64,000 nucleotides of DNA from Isoetes taiwanensis (GCA_021234155.1 JAJEKV010000030.1:4446050-4510049); one strand, 5' to 3'. Shown: positions 45,769 to 57,451, numbered from the stretch's first letter. Numbers and translations are program-made. The notes: generated by a model from the letters alone, not told the origin.

Positions 45769-47766
45769 CTTATATTATAATGTTGTGTAATGGAAAAATG
45801 TTTCCGGACGGACGGTCGAGGATTTGATTGACGGACTAGAAGAATGGAGATGATGTGTTGCTCAATGTCTTCAACTTAAAATTTAATGAGAAAGGGTTGA
45901 CTATTTTAGAATTTCCTGATATGAAAGGGAAAAGGGAAAAAGGAAAAAAAGGAAAAGGAAAAGGAAAAGGGAAAAGGAAGGGAAAAATAAAAAAGCGATG
46001 AAAAAGGAAGCGGAAAAAGGGGAAGGAAAAGGAAAAAAGCGATGAAAGGGGAAAAGAAGGAAAAGCGATGAAAGGGAAGGGAAAAGGAAAAAGGGAAGGG
46101 AAAAGGGAAAAAGAAAAGGGAAAAATCAGGGAAGGGAAAAGGAAAGGAAGGGCGGAAAAGGAAAAGGATGAAAGGGAAGGGAAGCGGAAAAGGGAAGGGA
46201 AAGGAAAAGGAAAAATGATGAAAGGGAAAACCTAAAAAGGAAAAGGGAAGGGAAAAGGAAAAACGATGAAAGGAAAAGGGGAAAAGGGAAAAGGAAGGGG
46301 AAGGGAAAAGGAGAAAAACGATGAAGGGGAGGAGTTTGGGAGGATCCATTCACCTAAATTGCTACATTCAAATGATGGTAACTTGATCTCTTGGAAGAAT
46401 TATATCGACATTGTATAATTTGATCTCGCAATGGCTCGTCTCCTTTAAGAGGGCCTTTGATGCCTCTAAGGTTCGAGGATAAAATCTTCATATCCGAAAG
46501 AAAAGTGTCGAGGGAAATCGGTTCTGGATATTTTAGATTTCTTTTTACTCCTAGTATTTTGATTAGGGCCTTCCCTATGTTATTCTTGGCTTTTTAGCAT
46601 GTTTCTTACTAGGAAAAGGGAAAAAAGAAAAAAGGATGAAAGGGAAAAGGGAAAGGAATAAAAAGAAAGGTAAGTGGAAAAAGGAAGAGAAGGAGAAAGG
46701 AAAATGGAAAGATAAAGAAAATTAGAATAATTAAGGGGAGCGGAAAAAGCACACCTATGGTAGAAAGTAAAAGGTGAGAAAAGGAGAAAAAGGTAAAGGG
46801 AAAATAAGTTAGAAAAAAAAAAAAAAAGGAAAATAAGTTCAAAGGTCTTGCCTCTAAAAAGGTTCGAAAAGGGAAAAGAGAAAGGGTGAAGAAAGAGAAA
46901 AAGAAGCTTCAAGAGCATCGAGAAAAAGGAAGAGGAAAGGATGGAAAAATGAGGAAAAAGGTGGGGGGAAAGTAGAATAGACAAAGGGTAGGGAGCAAGG
47001 AATAGGAAAAGAAAAAAGATGTCAGAAAAGGGCCACGAGAAAAAAGGGAAGAGGGAAAGGGGTGAGGAAATAGAAAAAGAAAAGGGAAAAGAGTATGGGA
47101 AAGGGAAAAAAAAAGAAACAAGAAAGGAGAAAGTGGAAAGGGGAAAAAAGGGAAGAGGATGGGAAAAGAAGGAAAAAGGGTAAATAAAAAAAAAAAAAGG
47201 TTGAGAAAAGGAATGGAAAAGGCATATGAAAAGCGAAGGGCAGGAAAGGAAAATGTAAAGGAAGGGAAAAGAGAAAGGAAAGGGAAAAAGGAACATACAT
47301 AGAAAGCAAAAAGGTGGGGAAAGTATGAAAAGGGGAATGGAAAGTTGAAGAAGGAAAAGGGAAGGCGAAAAGGGAAAGCAAAAGAGCATGAGGAAAGAAG
47401 AGAGAAATGGGAAAAGAGATGGGGAAAAGGAGCACGTGATCAAGAGGAAGAGGGTGGGAAAAGGAAAGAAAAGGGCACATGAAAAGGTAAAGCAAAGAAA
47501 AAAAAAAAATGCATGAAAGCGGGAAGAAAAAAGAAAAAGGAAAAAGGAAGAGGAAGGGGAAAAGGAAAGGGAAGAGAGTAGTGGAAAAATGGGAAGAAGC
47601 GGGGAAAGATAAAAAAAGGAAGGGAAAAAAAAAAGAAAAAAAAAGGGGGAAGGGGAAAGGGAAGGCAAAGGGAGGGAGAAGGGGTTAGAAAAAAAAGGGA
47701 GAATAAAAAAAGAAAGAAATTAAAGGTTCCTAATTTATGCCCAGCAAGGCTGGGTACCATTACTAG
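45769..47766 (+). mobile_element. Non-autonomous Helitron carrying a purine tract
   Basis: The left end follows an A and starts TCTTATATTATAATG, a common plant Helitron start. The right end has a 6-bp hairpin CCCAGC-AAG-GCTGGG at 47740-47754, eight nt, then CTAG (47763-47766) before a T, as expected for insertion between A and T. Both flanks match one repeat copied at 54815-55385, which supports the boundaries. It encodes no Rep/helicase. Nearly all of its interior is A and G. Confidence 0.65.
45918..47720 (+). repeat. Polypurine tracts (GGGAAAAGGAAAA type) inside the Helitron
   Basis: Tracts at 45918-46332 and 46610-47720 are almost entirely A and G on the plus strand; normal sequence interrupts them at 46333-46609. 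In the first tract a gcgatgaaaggg-type word recurs every 20-60 bp, so it grew from a short repeat. Long minus-strand frames here (up to 362 codons of Phe, Ser, Leu and Pro) are artefacts of the composition. Such tracts can form triplex (H-DNA) in principle. Confidence 0.9.
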
Positions 47767-47879
47767 TTTTGCAGATTTACATGACGATTCTAAAGGATTT
47801 ACCTTACATTTTCAAAAACTTACTTATCCCTCCCTGGATTAAAGCTAAGTTTGCAAGGTTAACCATGCATCCACGCTTC

Positions 47880-48594
47880 TCAAAATATTCCCTTGTGAAT
47901 ATTCCCTCGGCAGCGCTGCAGCCACTTGAGCGCCACCTCGTTTGGCGGCGCCGCCTCGGCAAATTCCCTTAGAGAATTTCCTCGAGCTGCACTTTCCCAG
48001 ACGTAATTCACTTTAGGCTGAGTTACGTTATAAAAAATCCCTTTTGCTCTGTCACTTTTTTCCACTTCTGTGCGGTGATGGTTATTTCGGCGAGCCAATC
48101 TTCATCTCCAATGAGGCGCTGACGTTTTGGAGTGGTTCCAGCGAGGCGCTGGTATCGTTTCATGAATTAGTGGAGATTTTGTGGAGATTGTATGGGATTT
48201 CAGTTCGTAGGGAGTTTTGTCAAGTAGCACAGATTCCTGGGGAGTTTTGGTGTCAAAATTAGGTATATGCAAGGGTTTGGCAAGATCCACCAGACTTTTG
48301 GCAAGCTCTGTTGAGTTTTAATGACGTCTTTCTATTCTTGTTTACAAGCGTTCATGTAATCATAGTTTTGGCTACGATTTTTCTGTTAACAACTCATCTT
48401 TAATGTTCTTTTCTACTTTTTATATATTTTTTTTTAATTAAAAGATCTGTTCTTGTGATATGTAGGTGTTAATCTAGCACTAAAGAGTTGTCAATTTAGC
48501 ACTGGAAGGCCTTTTATCAAGTCATTATCGAGTTGCTTGCTACAGTTGTTATTCGGGTATTATTATCTAATCAAAACTTGGATTAATACGAGTT
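47880..48594. other. No recognisable gene
   Basis: Short frames occur on both strands. A GC-richer patch at 47905-47970 contains tggcggcgccgcc, and the phrase gcgaggcgctg occurs twice near 48110-48150. Nothing was identified. Confidence 0.4.
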
Positions 48595-49115
48595 ATGTCT
48601 GTGTGGTGGCAAGTGATCCATAAATGCCTCAGAGTCAACAGGCTAGTCCATAAAATTGAAAATTGGATTTCAGAGCCCTGTCTTTTATATCAGCAAAGGG
48701 TTGAGAGTATTGAGCATTGTTTTTTGTTGTATGAGCGTCTTTGGCAGGCATGGTCTTGGTTGTTATACCTATTTAGCACGTCTCAATCTAGCCAGCAAAT
48801 TCTGCTCGTTATCTACCCTGATGCATGGCACAAACTGCGAAAACGAGCTTTTCATCTTGCGTGTGGTTGGTTTCTACTGTCGATCTAAAAGAGAAAGAGG
48901 TGGTTTGTTTTAAGGGCATGGATACTCTAGATGAGATTCTTCTTCGGTGGGCACATAATAAATTTGTTATGGCTTATAATTATTCTTCTCTTTATCAAGA
49001 GAAGAAAGTACTGATTTGGCATAGACACCAGGTGGGTAATGCTCAGGATCACTCTGTCCGCTGGGGTTATAATCTTGTCTTTGCATTTTATGTTGTTGTA
49101 GTTCTTGATTGGTAA
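48595..49115 (+). pseudogene. Probable L1-like LINE C-terminal remnant (zf-RVT region)
   Basis: A frame reads WWQVIHKCLRVNRLVHKIEN, SEPCLLYQQRVESIEHCFLL and ERLWQAWSWLLYLF, the layout of the zinc-binding region after reverse transcriptase in plant LINEs (W-x-x-C...ESIEHCF-x-x-C...W-x-W-L). Key Cys residues are partly lost, and the sequence continues in other frames (DTLDEILLRWAHNKFVMAYN). The identity is plausible but not certain. Confidence 0.4.
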
Positions 49116-49719
49116 ACTTGTCATCCTAGAGAGAGAGAGAGAGAGAAAAAAAAATAAAAAATAAAAAAAGGTAACCTTTATTTTTTATTGCATGCAGGTT
49201 CTATTTTGTGTGGTTGCGTAGAAGAAGGGATATTGAAGGCTGTCCACTTGAAGATAAATAATATTTCTTTTTCTTTTTATTTTTTATTTTAATTCAAAGT
49301 TATATTGTTTTAATGTTATATTTTTGAGTTTGTAGGCTGTTTATATCAGGAATTTTATGGCTTATAGAGTTTGTCATGACGATAATCATGGGAGTTTTTA
49401 TATATAGTCTGCTTTTTTTTTTTAGACTGTCAGATATGGCACATATGGTTGAAAGTTCTGAACCATCTTTCACCCTTGTACCTGGAGTAGTTTGTGAGAT
49501 GGAAAATCCTGTTGTGGTGACTGAATGTCAGGATATCCTTGCAGACATGCTTCTGAGGATGATAGTAGTGATGAAGGAGAAGGTAGTGCAAATGATAATT
49601 AGATTCTATCAGAGGAGGATTTGCTGTCTCAAGCACTAAATGGCGGTCCAGACCGTTCAACAACTGTAAATAGTTGAGCGAGGAGAAGATTAGATACCAG
49701 TATTCCATTGGTAAAATTA

Positions 49720-50668
49720 GATCTAATGGAGCTTAATCGGGCGTTAACGAGATTTATGTTTCAGATATTTATTTCATTATTTTATTATGGAACGTAAGAA
49801 CTATAATCCTATTGTTACCAGGTATGATGATCGCCACTTTCGTCAGCTGGTGTGGACATATGAAAAGAATTTTGTCCTTACTTACAAGCAATATATGCCA
49901 TGTCTGCCTTCTAAGTAAAATGAAAAAGAGTCGCATCATTTCTTCTTGCAGTCTATTCCTCGTTATAAAACTAATGTAAGTACTCTACTTTTTGTTTTTT
50001 GTTTTTGGATTTTTAGTTTTTAAGTTTTTATTATTCAATCCCTGCTATTTGATTTCTTTTTTTTTTTTTTTTTTTTTTTAAGCACACCAGCCTTATCGGG
50101 CCTACAGCCTTTCCTCAAATTCTAGCCTATCCACGTATAATTTTCATATCATTAAAATCTGATGTGGGTTATTTTGCACCATCAGATCTCTATTTTTACA
50201 AATCGAAGGCCAGGGAAATTAGAAAATCGGCCAAAAATGGGCATGGAGATGGAAAGGAAATAAGTTATTCTTGTGTTCTTGCATCGAGCTTATGCTATTG
50301 ATTTCATTTTTTGCTCTCCGGAAAAAAGCATAGAGATTGACCATTCTGGTGAATGCCTCCTTTCTTCTTTTTTTTAGGCATGTGCTCGTGTTTTTTCTTT
50401 TTCTTTTTTTTTTTGCAGAGGTCCGTTAATCGGACATTAATGAGATTTATGCTTCAGATATTTATTTTATTATTTTATTATGGAAAGTAAGAACTATAAT
50501 CCTACTGTTACAAGTTATGATGATCGCCACTTTCGTCAGCCGGTGTGGACATATGAAAAGGATTTTGTCCTTACAAGCAATATATGCGACGTCTGCCTTC
50601 CAAAGGAAATGAAAAAGAGTCGCATCATTTTTTTCTTGTAGCCTATTCCTCGTTATAAAACTAATGTA
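49720..50668 (+). repeat. 693-bp-offset duplication of an exon and its flanks
   Basis: 49742-50060 recurs from 50435, for example gagatttatgcttcagatat and gatgatcgccactttcgtca, offset 693 bp. The second copy continues across the LINE: 53441-53545 repeats gtaagtactntactttttg and atttttggatttttag from 49975-50015. So the duplication came first and the LINE insertion later. Confidence 0.88.
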
Positions 50669-53185
50669 TACATACAAGTTGTTGGCAAAAATCTTGGCTA
50701 ACAGGTTAAAGACTAGCCTAATGAAAGTTATCAATCCCTGCCAGTCTGCTTTCTTGCCTCAGAGGAATATTCTTGATAATTATATTGGTGCATCTGAAGG
50801 TCTTCACTGGAACAAGCTGCATGCTCCTCAAGCTAGACTTCAAGCGAGCATATGATACAATTAGTTGGCAATTCCTAGAAAAGGCAATGGATCACTTGGG
50901 GTTTTCTGCAAATGTATACCAGAAAGTGTTTGGTTTTAATGCCATGGCCTCATCTGCAATTATTATAAATGGCAATCCTACTGAACAATTCTCATGTAGA
51001 AGAGGTGTGAGACAGGGATGCCCCTTAGCTCCATACCTTTTTCTAATTGTAGCAGAGATGGTCACCAAATTGGTAATCCACATGCAGAACAAAGGGGACA
51101 TAAATTGTCTACAACTCCCTGGTGATCAAGGTACCTTCTCCCTAATGCAATATGCTGATGACACCTTTGTTTTTCTTAAGCATGGAGACAATAGCCTTCC
51201 AAACTTTCTCAAGATGATGGATAGGTTTGGATACATGTCTGGGGTCATGCTAAACAAAAATAAGTGTGCAATAATTCTAGACACAGAAGAAACTGTACTT
51301 CAGGGGATAAAAATCTTGAACAGAAGTGCTGGTACATCAATCCTTGGGATCCCCCTAGCCCTGAATTCCTCCCTCCGAGGTTTATGGGAGCCAATAGTTA
51401 CTAGAATTAAAAAGAAGCTTGGGATGTACTCCTCTTCTCTATCTCTGGCTTGTAGAATTCAGATTGCTAATGCTGTCATTAGTAGCACACATGTATATTT
51501 TTCATCTGCCATTGTTGGAGATAAAGCTTCCTATAACAAGATTGAGGCAGCAATTAGACAGTTTATTTGGCAAGGAATTCACAAGGTTGCTTGGGGAGAC
51601 CTTATCAAACCTAGGAAGGAAGGAGGGCTTGGTTGCAAAGACCTATTTACCCAAGCTCAAGCACTTGCTGCCAAAATGATTTGGAGGGCTATCCACAACT
51701 CCTCATCATCCCCAGCCATGAAACTGATAAGATACTGGGTACAAGAGTCTTACCCTGTTGGCAGTCACACTCTAAGACATGAACTTCCAGATTCAGCTTT
51801 CTTTCAATTTACTCCATGTCCAAATACTTCCATTGTGCTAAGGAGAATGTTTGAAGCATGGAATACAGCTGCTTTGTGCTACAGGCCCCCAATCATTGAT
51901 ACAAGATGCAAGGATATCCACTTCTTCTGGCATCCAGAGATAATACATAGCAGTAATGACTGCCTGGCTCTTAAACATCCACAAAAGTACATGCAGTGGC
52001 ATAAAGCAGGGATCAGGAAAATTGGAGATTTGAGAAAAGGAGATTCTGCCTGGAAGGATTGGGAGGAGATATCCTTACTCACGAAAGGCTCACAATTAGA
52101 TAAAGAGATCTATGAGCTCATCATGGATAAAGTGGGAGGACATGAAGAATTATGTGAAGGTACAAATCAGTGGCATCTAAAGGGTAAAGAAATATACTCT
52201 GTAAGGGAGCTCTACAAAGGTCTGGTCAAGCACAAACCATCTAAAGCTATACAACTATGGAACTGCAGAGAAAAAAGGTTGGCTGCCATATGTGCCAAAG
52301 GATGGAAGAATTATACAGCAAACAAAGTTAAGACTTTTGGCTGGCTGATCCTGCATCAGAGTTTGACCACAAATCATAGGAGAGCAAAATTTGACAAAGC
52401 CATTTCTGAAACATGTCCCCTAGGATGTGGACAAATAGAGACCTCTAACCATGTTTTCCTGTGTCCTAAGATCCAGGAATTTTGGAGTTGGACTGCTCAG
52501 GTAAACAAAGGAGTCCCTGGAGAATCGAATATGCTGGTATTCCTGAACTCTGGTAACAGGTTACTAAATACTGTTAGAACCTTGTGTTGCTGGGCCATAT
52601 GGAAACACAGAAATAGGACTGCTATAGAAAAGAAGACTCCAAATTTGATATGGTTAAAGCAGGTCTTTTTAAGCACACTAATAGACTCAGCCATTGCACA
52701 CAAAGCAGCAAGAGGACAGGGTTATGACAAAGAATGGCACGCCATTGGCAAATTCCAAGGATCACATGATTTTTTTGTGCTAAATCTAACTGTAAATGAT
52801 GTTGTTTTGCACAGGTGCAGTCAGGAGGCTGAATAGAGTTGGGGCAGCAGAAAGACAGAGGGGGGTGGCAGAAGACTCAGATGATGAGTTCTCCACTCTT
52901 TCCAGGAGTGAGCAAGAAGACATGATCATTCAGCTGAAACAGGAAATGGTCCATGCATCTGCCATCAAAAAGGTACTCAAGAGGCCAGAGGTGTGGAGAC
53001 ATAACAATTTGAGACAGTATTTTCTGAATTTATACCACAAGTGGGAGCAAAAACGTGAAGCCCATGTACTAGTTCTGCTGGACTTTACCAATTACTCAGC
53101 ATACAAACTTGATGAGCTGCTGAACATTCTTGGAAGAAGATGTGTGGCAGATCTCACAATGCAAGATCTGGTTGATGCTCAGTAA
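50669..53185 (+). pseudogene. LINE ORF2 C-terminal part: reverse transcriptase and zf-RVT
   Basis: The first 140 nt read LLAKILANRLKTSLMKVINP and QSAFLPQRNILDNYIGASEG, then the frame shifts near 50815 into a 687-codon frame (to 52836). Counted in that frame: catalytic LDFKRAYDTISW (21-32), RRGVRQGCPLAP (77-86 region) and the YADD active site (127-130). The zinc-binding region near 520-570 has CPLGCGQIETSNHVFLC. After another shift near 52800 a 100-residue tail continues (QEDMIIQLKQEMVHASAIKK, RQYFLNLYHKWEQKREAHVL) to a stop at 53185. Long open frames suggest a fairly recent insertion. Confidence 0.9.
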
Positions 53186-53440
53186 ATTATGGATATCACT
53201 ACTTTATCAAAAACTGTTATTATTAGATTATGATGCACTTTGACAATATTAACTATACAGGGTTTTAGTTCCCTGAATTTTCTACTTACATACTTCATTA
53301 TATAAGAAGTATGGTGCTGATTTATACTATCTGCATTAAGTATACCTCGGTGGTGTACTATCTGATGTATTTTTGAGATATGAATACTAAGCTTCACCTT
53401 GCCTTCAAAAAATAAAAAATAAAAAAAAAATAAAAAAAAA
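50669..53440 (+). mobile_element. 5'-truncated L1-like LINE with 13-bp target-site duplication
   Basis: The 13 bp taaaactaatgta lies at 50656-50668 and again at 53441-53453, directly after an A-rich tail (from 53407). The insert begins inside the reverse transcriptase domain. Such elements copy their RNA at the target site. The truncation removes the endonuclease and the N-terminal part, so this copy is dead. The A-rich tail and coding type set it apart from the TATTC-tailed LINEs elsewhere in the window. Confidence 0.93.
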
Positions 53441-54814
53441 TAAAACTAATGTAAGTACTTTACTTTTTGTTTTTTATTTTTGGATTTTTAGTTATATAGT
53501 TTTTATTATTCAACTCCTGCTATTTGATTTCTGTTTTTCTTTTTATCTAATTTAGGCATGGTATGTTGTCACGCCTATTGGCAAAAGTTCCATTTCTAAA
53601 TAATCGAATACAATGGCTGCAATAATTCATCCTGAGACTCGAATATATAATAAGACTGGTGATGTGTCTTTAGTTTTTCATCTTTCAGGTGTAACAGTGC
53701 CGTCTGATGTAGGCATGACTATTACTAGGCATAAGAGCACTCCGCTTATGAAATGTGAGTTTTTCTAGTTTTCTATTTGCTTTTTCCTTTATTTGTTCTT
53801 TATCTTCTTACTGTTATTTTGAGGTATGATCGGACACGAGAATCTATAATGAATTATTTGTATGGGTCTGATTAGCCAACTTATGAATGATGATGGAACT
53901 ATACGGGCATACAAATATGTGCTATTTGATATATTTTTCGTTTAATTATCTTTTTCACGTTTCTCATTTCTATAATTATGTAAATTAATTTAGTTAGCTC
54001 TAATATACTTTCTGTTATTTCCAGGTGAAGTTGCAAAGCAGAAGGAATACTTCTAGGAATCCTTTACTGGAGTTAAATGTCCTTTGTGCTTCAGAATCTT
54101 CTGGAAATGTCGGCGTACAAGAGATTGTTCCTATAGGAGTTAATTTGAAGGAGAATGAAGTTCATTTGAAGGAGAATGTTGCTGCTATACCACTGCCTGA
54201 GGAAGTTTTTGTAGTAGGTCAGATGGTTGACGAGGTCTTTGAGAGTGTTGTAGGTCAGGTTACAATGGGCGCCAACACTTCCAAGAATAGCCAAATGATT
54301 AAGCAACTATCTGGTATTGAGATTGAAGAAGATGTTTATGATGTTGAATTTTATGATGAACTCAACAAAGTGTGTCTTGATAGTGCGAAGGCAATAGGGA
54401 AATACTCAGGGCCTGTCATAAATACTCAAGGCACCTTCAACAGCTATACATTTAATATCAGCGATGTTGATATGAATTAGTTAGTCGGTAGGATCTCTGC
54501 ATTAAACAAGAATAGAGCTATGTGACTGTGTTTGTATTTGTTGCACGTGTATTTTGTAGTTGATCACTGTTAGTTGGAAGCAATGTTACATTTTTGTTTG
54601 AGTTCTGAACTGCAAGCACTTTTTGTAGATGTCCTATTGCAAATTTTGAGCTATAAAACTTTGTTATAAAGTGTGATGCAGTGTAATGCTTTCATTGTAA
54701 TTCGATGCTTTGTCTTGGAACAATAAAAAGTAGTAGAGCTGGAAGTACATGTTAGTGGACCTAAAATTACAAGTTTAAAAATATAAGTAAATTTGCAGTA
54801 ATTCCATCCCAAAG

Positions 54815-55385
54815 TGAATTATTACCAACAAAAAAGAGCATCCCAAGCGTTTATGACAAACAAACTGTCAAATAGATAGATAAATACGTATGGGACACAC
54901 ACCCAGATGGCAACAACTGTGTGGGTTGAAGTGGGTCCTTTCCCCACTAACTTTATAATGATCACGACCACTTTCACAATGAGACTGAGGCAGTTTCAGA
55001 AGATGCATTGGTTTTGAATGCAAAAGAAAACTAATATACATGCATCCATATATGCAATTGATCTTGTTTTGAATCATAAACTCAAAAAAGGTGAAAGAAA
55101 GTCCTCAGACAAAGAAAATTTCTTAAAGATTACATTAGATGAATGTAAAAGCAACTTAGCTTCAATTTAGGTCTCTCATCTACACAAGTAATGCAACGTA
55201 GACCAAATTCCTTCCTTGAATTGCAGCATTTCATCGCAACTTGTTATGTTTCAAATTTAGTTCATATGCTGCAAATTTACACACTATTTTGCAAATTTAC
55301 ATGATGCTTTTGCTGGATTTACCTTACATTCTCAAAAATTTACTTGACATCCCCCCTTGGATTAAAGCTAAGTTTTTTCCACGTG
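54815..55385 (+). repeat. Repeat copy matching both flanks of the 45.8-47.8 kb Helitron
   Basis: Contains, in order, the words found left (45640-45768) and right (47767-47865) of the Helitron. Between them this copy has about 180 bp not seen in the other, so the match is to the flanks only. No gene is evident. Confidence 0.55.
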
Positions 55386-55499
55386 ACAAGAATTCTCCTC
55401 TAGGTTGCATTTGGCGGGGTTAACCATCGATTCGCGTGTCGGCATAGTTTCCCTTGCTAGAATGCAATCTAAAAGAGCATTATCTTATCCTTTCGACTA

Positions 55500-55905
55500 A
55501 GGGCTTGCATAGGTTGGCTTGTCATTCATTATAGCAGCAGTATACAAGGTTTGAATAATATAGATGGGGAGCTGACCATAGGAACAATGTCGAGCTATCC
55601 CATAAGGAAGAAAGTGTGCATAGGCAGTATAGAAGGGTAGTAGCGACAACTTCTCGTCAGGATGAAAAACCCCGCCCTTTCGGGTTTTCGAGGAAAACTC
55701 TAATGAGAAATGGTCGCCAACAACCTTGGATGGTTGCCTGGAGAATCGAAGGCAGTGGGGCGATGGGGTATGCAAGATGGAGCGGATCTGCGAGATGGCA
55801 TAATACCTGCAAAAGAAAGAAAATACATAGAAGGCACCACAGTTAAGGAGAACAACAACGTGCATGACGATGACACGACAAGCTGCACAACAACAAGCAC
55901 CCAAA
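55500..55905 (-). mobile_element. Family H 3' half
   Basis: On the minus strand the 3' hairpin has arms TCTCATTAG (55708-55700) and CTGACGAGA (55660-55652), pairing with one mismatch and a G-U. A second hairpin follows (gggatagct...agctcccc, 55596-55565), then the end atgaatgacaagcc at 55530-55515. It aligns with 57462-57670 along its length. Confidence 0.6.
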
Positions 55906-56076
55906 AAACATATGTAAGTGATTCGTAATGAGGAATGGAATAGAATAGAATAGTTTTTTTAACGTCCACGGAGACCAATAGGTCATGGGACCCATACAAT
56001 GGGCTAGTACAATCATTACTACTAGGATTAAAAAAAACCTTTGCAGTAATGATGATACTAGAAGCGGAGATAATGA

Positions 56077-57045
56077 CTACTGAGGGCTCAGTAATTGCAG
56101 ACGTTTATCTAGAACCTCAAGTATGTATAATGCCAAGTCATGCACAGATGGTGCTCTGAGAAGTTGTGGAAGCGTGGAATGGAATGCTAAGGTCAAAAAA
56201 TGATTCCGGACTATCTCAAAAGCAGGGCAACTCAAAAGAGTATGGCTTTCATCTTCAATAACCTGTAACTGGCAACAGACACATAGTCTCAATTGCGGCC
56301 GCTCCCATCTATCGGTCTCAATCCGTAGCCTGTGGGACCCCGTGCGAATTGATGCAATAGCTACAAGCTTGTTCCTGGACAATGAAGCAAGCAAATAAGC
56401 TTGGGGCCCTGGTGTGAAGGTGGGATTTATGCGTGCATGATAATGACCAGTTTTCACTTGGGCTAAAGTAACTGGGTCCCATATCTTTTGAGAAAAACGA
56501 CCATTGAGATATTGTTGCAAAAGCTCAGGATCAGAACTGGCAAGCATCAGGCAGTGCTCTGGTTGCACAGCCCAACGGGCAAACCATGTAGTGCAATGCT
56601 CTTTCCAACATCGTTTCAAATGCTGAGGAGATTCAGCCATGGCAAGTGCAAGAACAGGATACCTAACATCATCCATGTGGTGCACCTTGCAGATATAGTG
56701 GAGATGGCGCTTCATGGCAGAATGTTGAAGAGGCCAAAAACCTGTCTCTTGTAAAAGAATAGCATAGGGCACCGTTGTTTTAACTCAGAGGCCGTAAGTG
56801 AGAAAGGACTTTTGCACCCGCTCCAAGCTCTCCCAAGCACTAGCACTAATGGCAGGCCCCCACACTTCAGAACCATACAGTAAAACAGGCTCTACCAAAG
56901 CCCGAAACAAGTGGGCTTTCCGTGGCCAATCATGAATTTCTGCGCGAAAACAATTGTTTTGCATTGCATAGAGTGCTCTCCATCCAGCAGCCACCCGCTT
57001 GGTAATACACTGTTCCCAAAGTGTGTTCTTATAGAATTCTACACA
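56077..57045 (-). pseudogene. LINE ORF2 C-terminal fragment
   Basis: One frame with a single TGA (56787-56785) gives about 320 residues. It starts at the end of the reverse transcriptase region (FRALVEPVLLYGSEVWGPAI), continues with NGRFSQKIWDPVTLAQVKTG, and has the C-terminal Cys/His-rich part (IRTGSHRLRIETDRW, RLCVCCQLQVIEDESHTLLS followed by CPAF). It ends ALYILEVLDKRLQLL. Nearly identical to 38134-38361 and related to 18518-19010. Palm motifs such as YADD are absent because of the internal deletion. Confidence 0.88.
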
Positions 57046-57061
57046 TGGCATAAGGGAAGAT

Positions 57062-57240
57062 AGCATCACCCGGAGAGTGGAGGGAAAAAGCATCACCTAG
57101 CAGGTGGAAGAAAGAACATGATAAAAAAGATTTTTGCGCCACCCTTAGAGTGGAAATAAACAGCATCACCCACAAGTGGAGAACAAGGCAGCACCATGCA
57201 GGTGTAAAAACCTGATTATAGCAACACCCGGGGGGGTGGA
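57062..57240 (-). repeat. Six short hairpin units, GCATCACCC...GGGTGGA type
   Basis: Plus-strand units near 57062, 57090, 57135, 57162, 57190 and 57220 each read close to agcatcaccc, 3-6 nt, agtgga/ggtgga, so their ends can pair. They are 14-21 nt long with A-rich spacers. The same type occurs at 57938-58034 and, reversed, at 27502-27541. Confidence 0.6.
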
Positions 57241-57451
57241 CAACAATAAGGCATGCATGAACAGAAACACATGTGGAAATCAATAAACAAGCGCCCAAGC
57301 AATCAGGGCGGGAAGGGAGGGAAGCAAGGGGCAATGAGAGAAGTGCTGTTATGAGAAGACGCCAATAACCGACCTCGAATATGGAGTGTACTTATATAAT
57401 AACTCGTCCCTTCCCAGAATGGTGATCCGAGGGCACAGATCGATGCTATTA

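Larger units (their letters stand above)
49430..54735 (+). pseudogene. Decayed multi-exon gene of unknown function, exon duplicated
   Basis: Several segments look like one gene. At 49520-49735 an acidic peptide (HASEDDSSDEGEGSAND, EEDLLSQALNGGPDRSTTVN, DTSIPLVKLDLMELNRALTR) carries stops. Exon-like 49787-49975 reads NYNPIVTRYDDRHFRQLVWT through HHFFLQSIPRYKTN, has one TAA, and ends at a strong donor (aat|gtaagt). After an acceptor at 53555 an in-phase segment reads AWYVVTPIGKSSISK, a TAA, then HPETRIYNKTGDVSLVFHLS. A final 151-codon frame (54025-54480) follows tttccag, with an AATAAA near 54721. The 49787 exon is repeated at 50480-50668, and a LINE sits in the second copy. I do not know the family. 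Confidence 0.4.
55934..57448 (-). mobile_element. Internally deleted LINE with family H leader
   Basis: Read on the minus strand: a family H 5' region lacking the first outer arm (from 57448), a TATA-like tattatataag (about 57390), six short hairpin units (57240-57062), then the last part of the LINE ORF2 (about 57045-56077), the 3' hairpin (outer arms 56053-56045 and 56020-56012, core deleted), tail words and TATTC units to 55934. Reverse transcriptase proper is missing, so the leader is fused to the C-terminal coding end. This copy is the link showing that family H and the LINE share ends. Confidence 0.7.

Noticed and set aside
46580-47668. 362-codon minus-strand open frame rich in Phe, Ser, Leu and Pro
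   Set aside because: It is the complement of a polypurine tract; all frames there stay open because stop codons are rare in such sequence. No domain.
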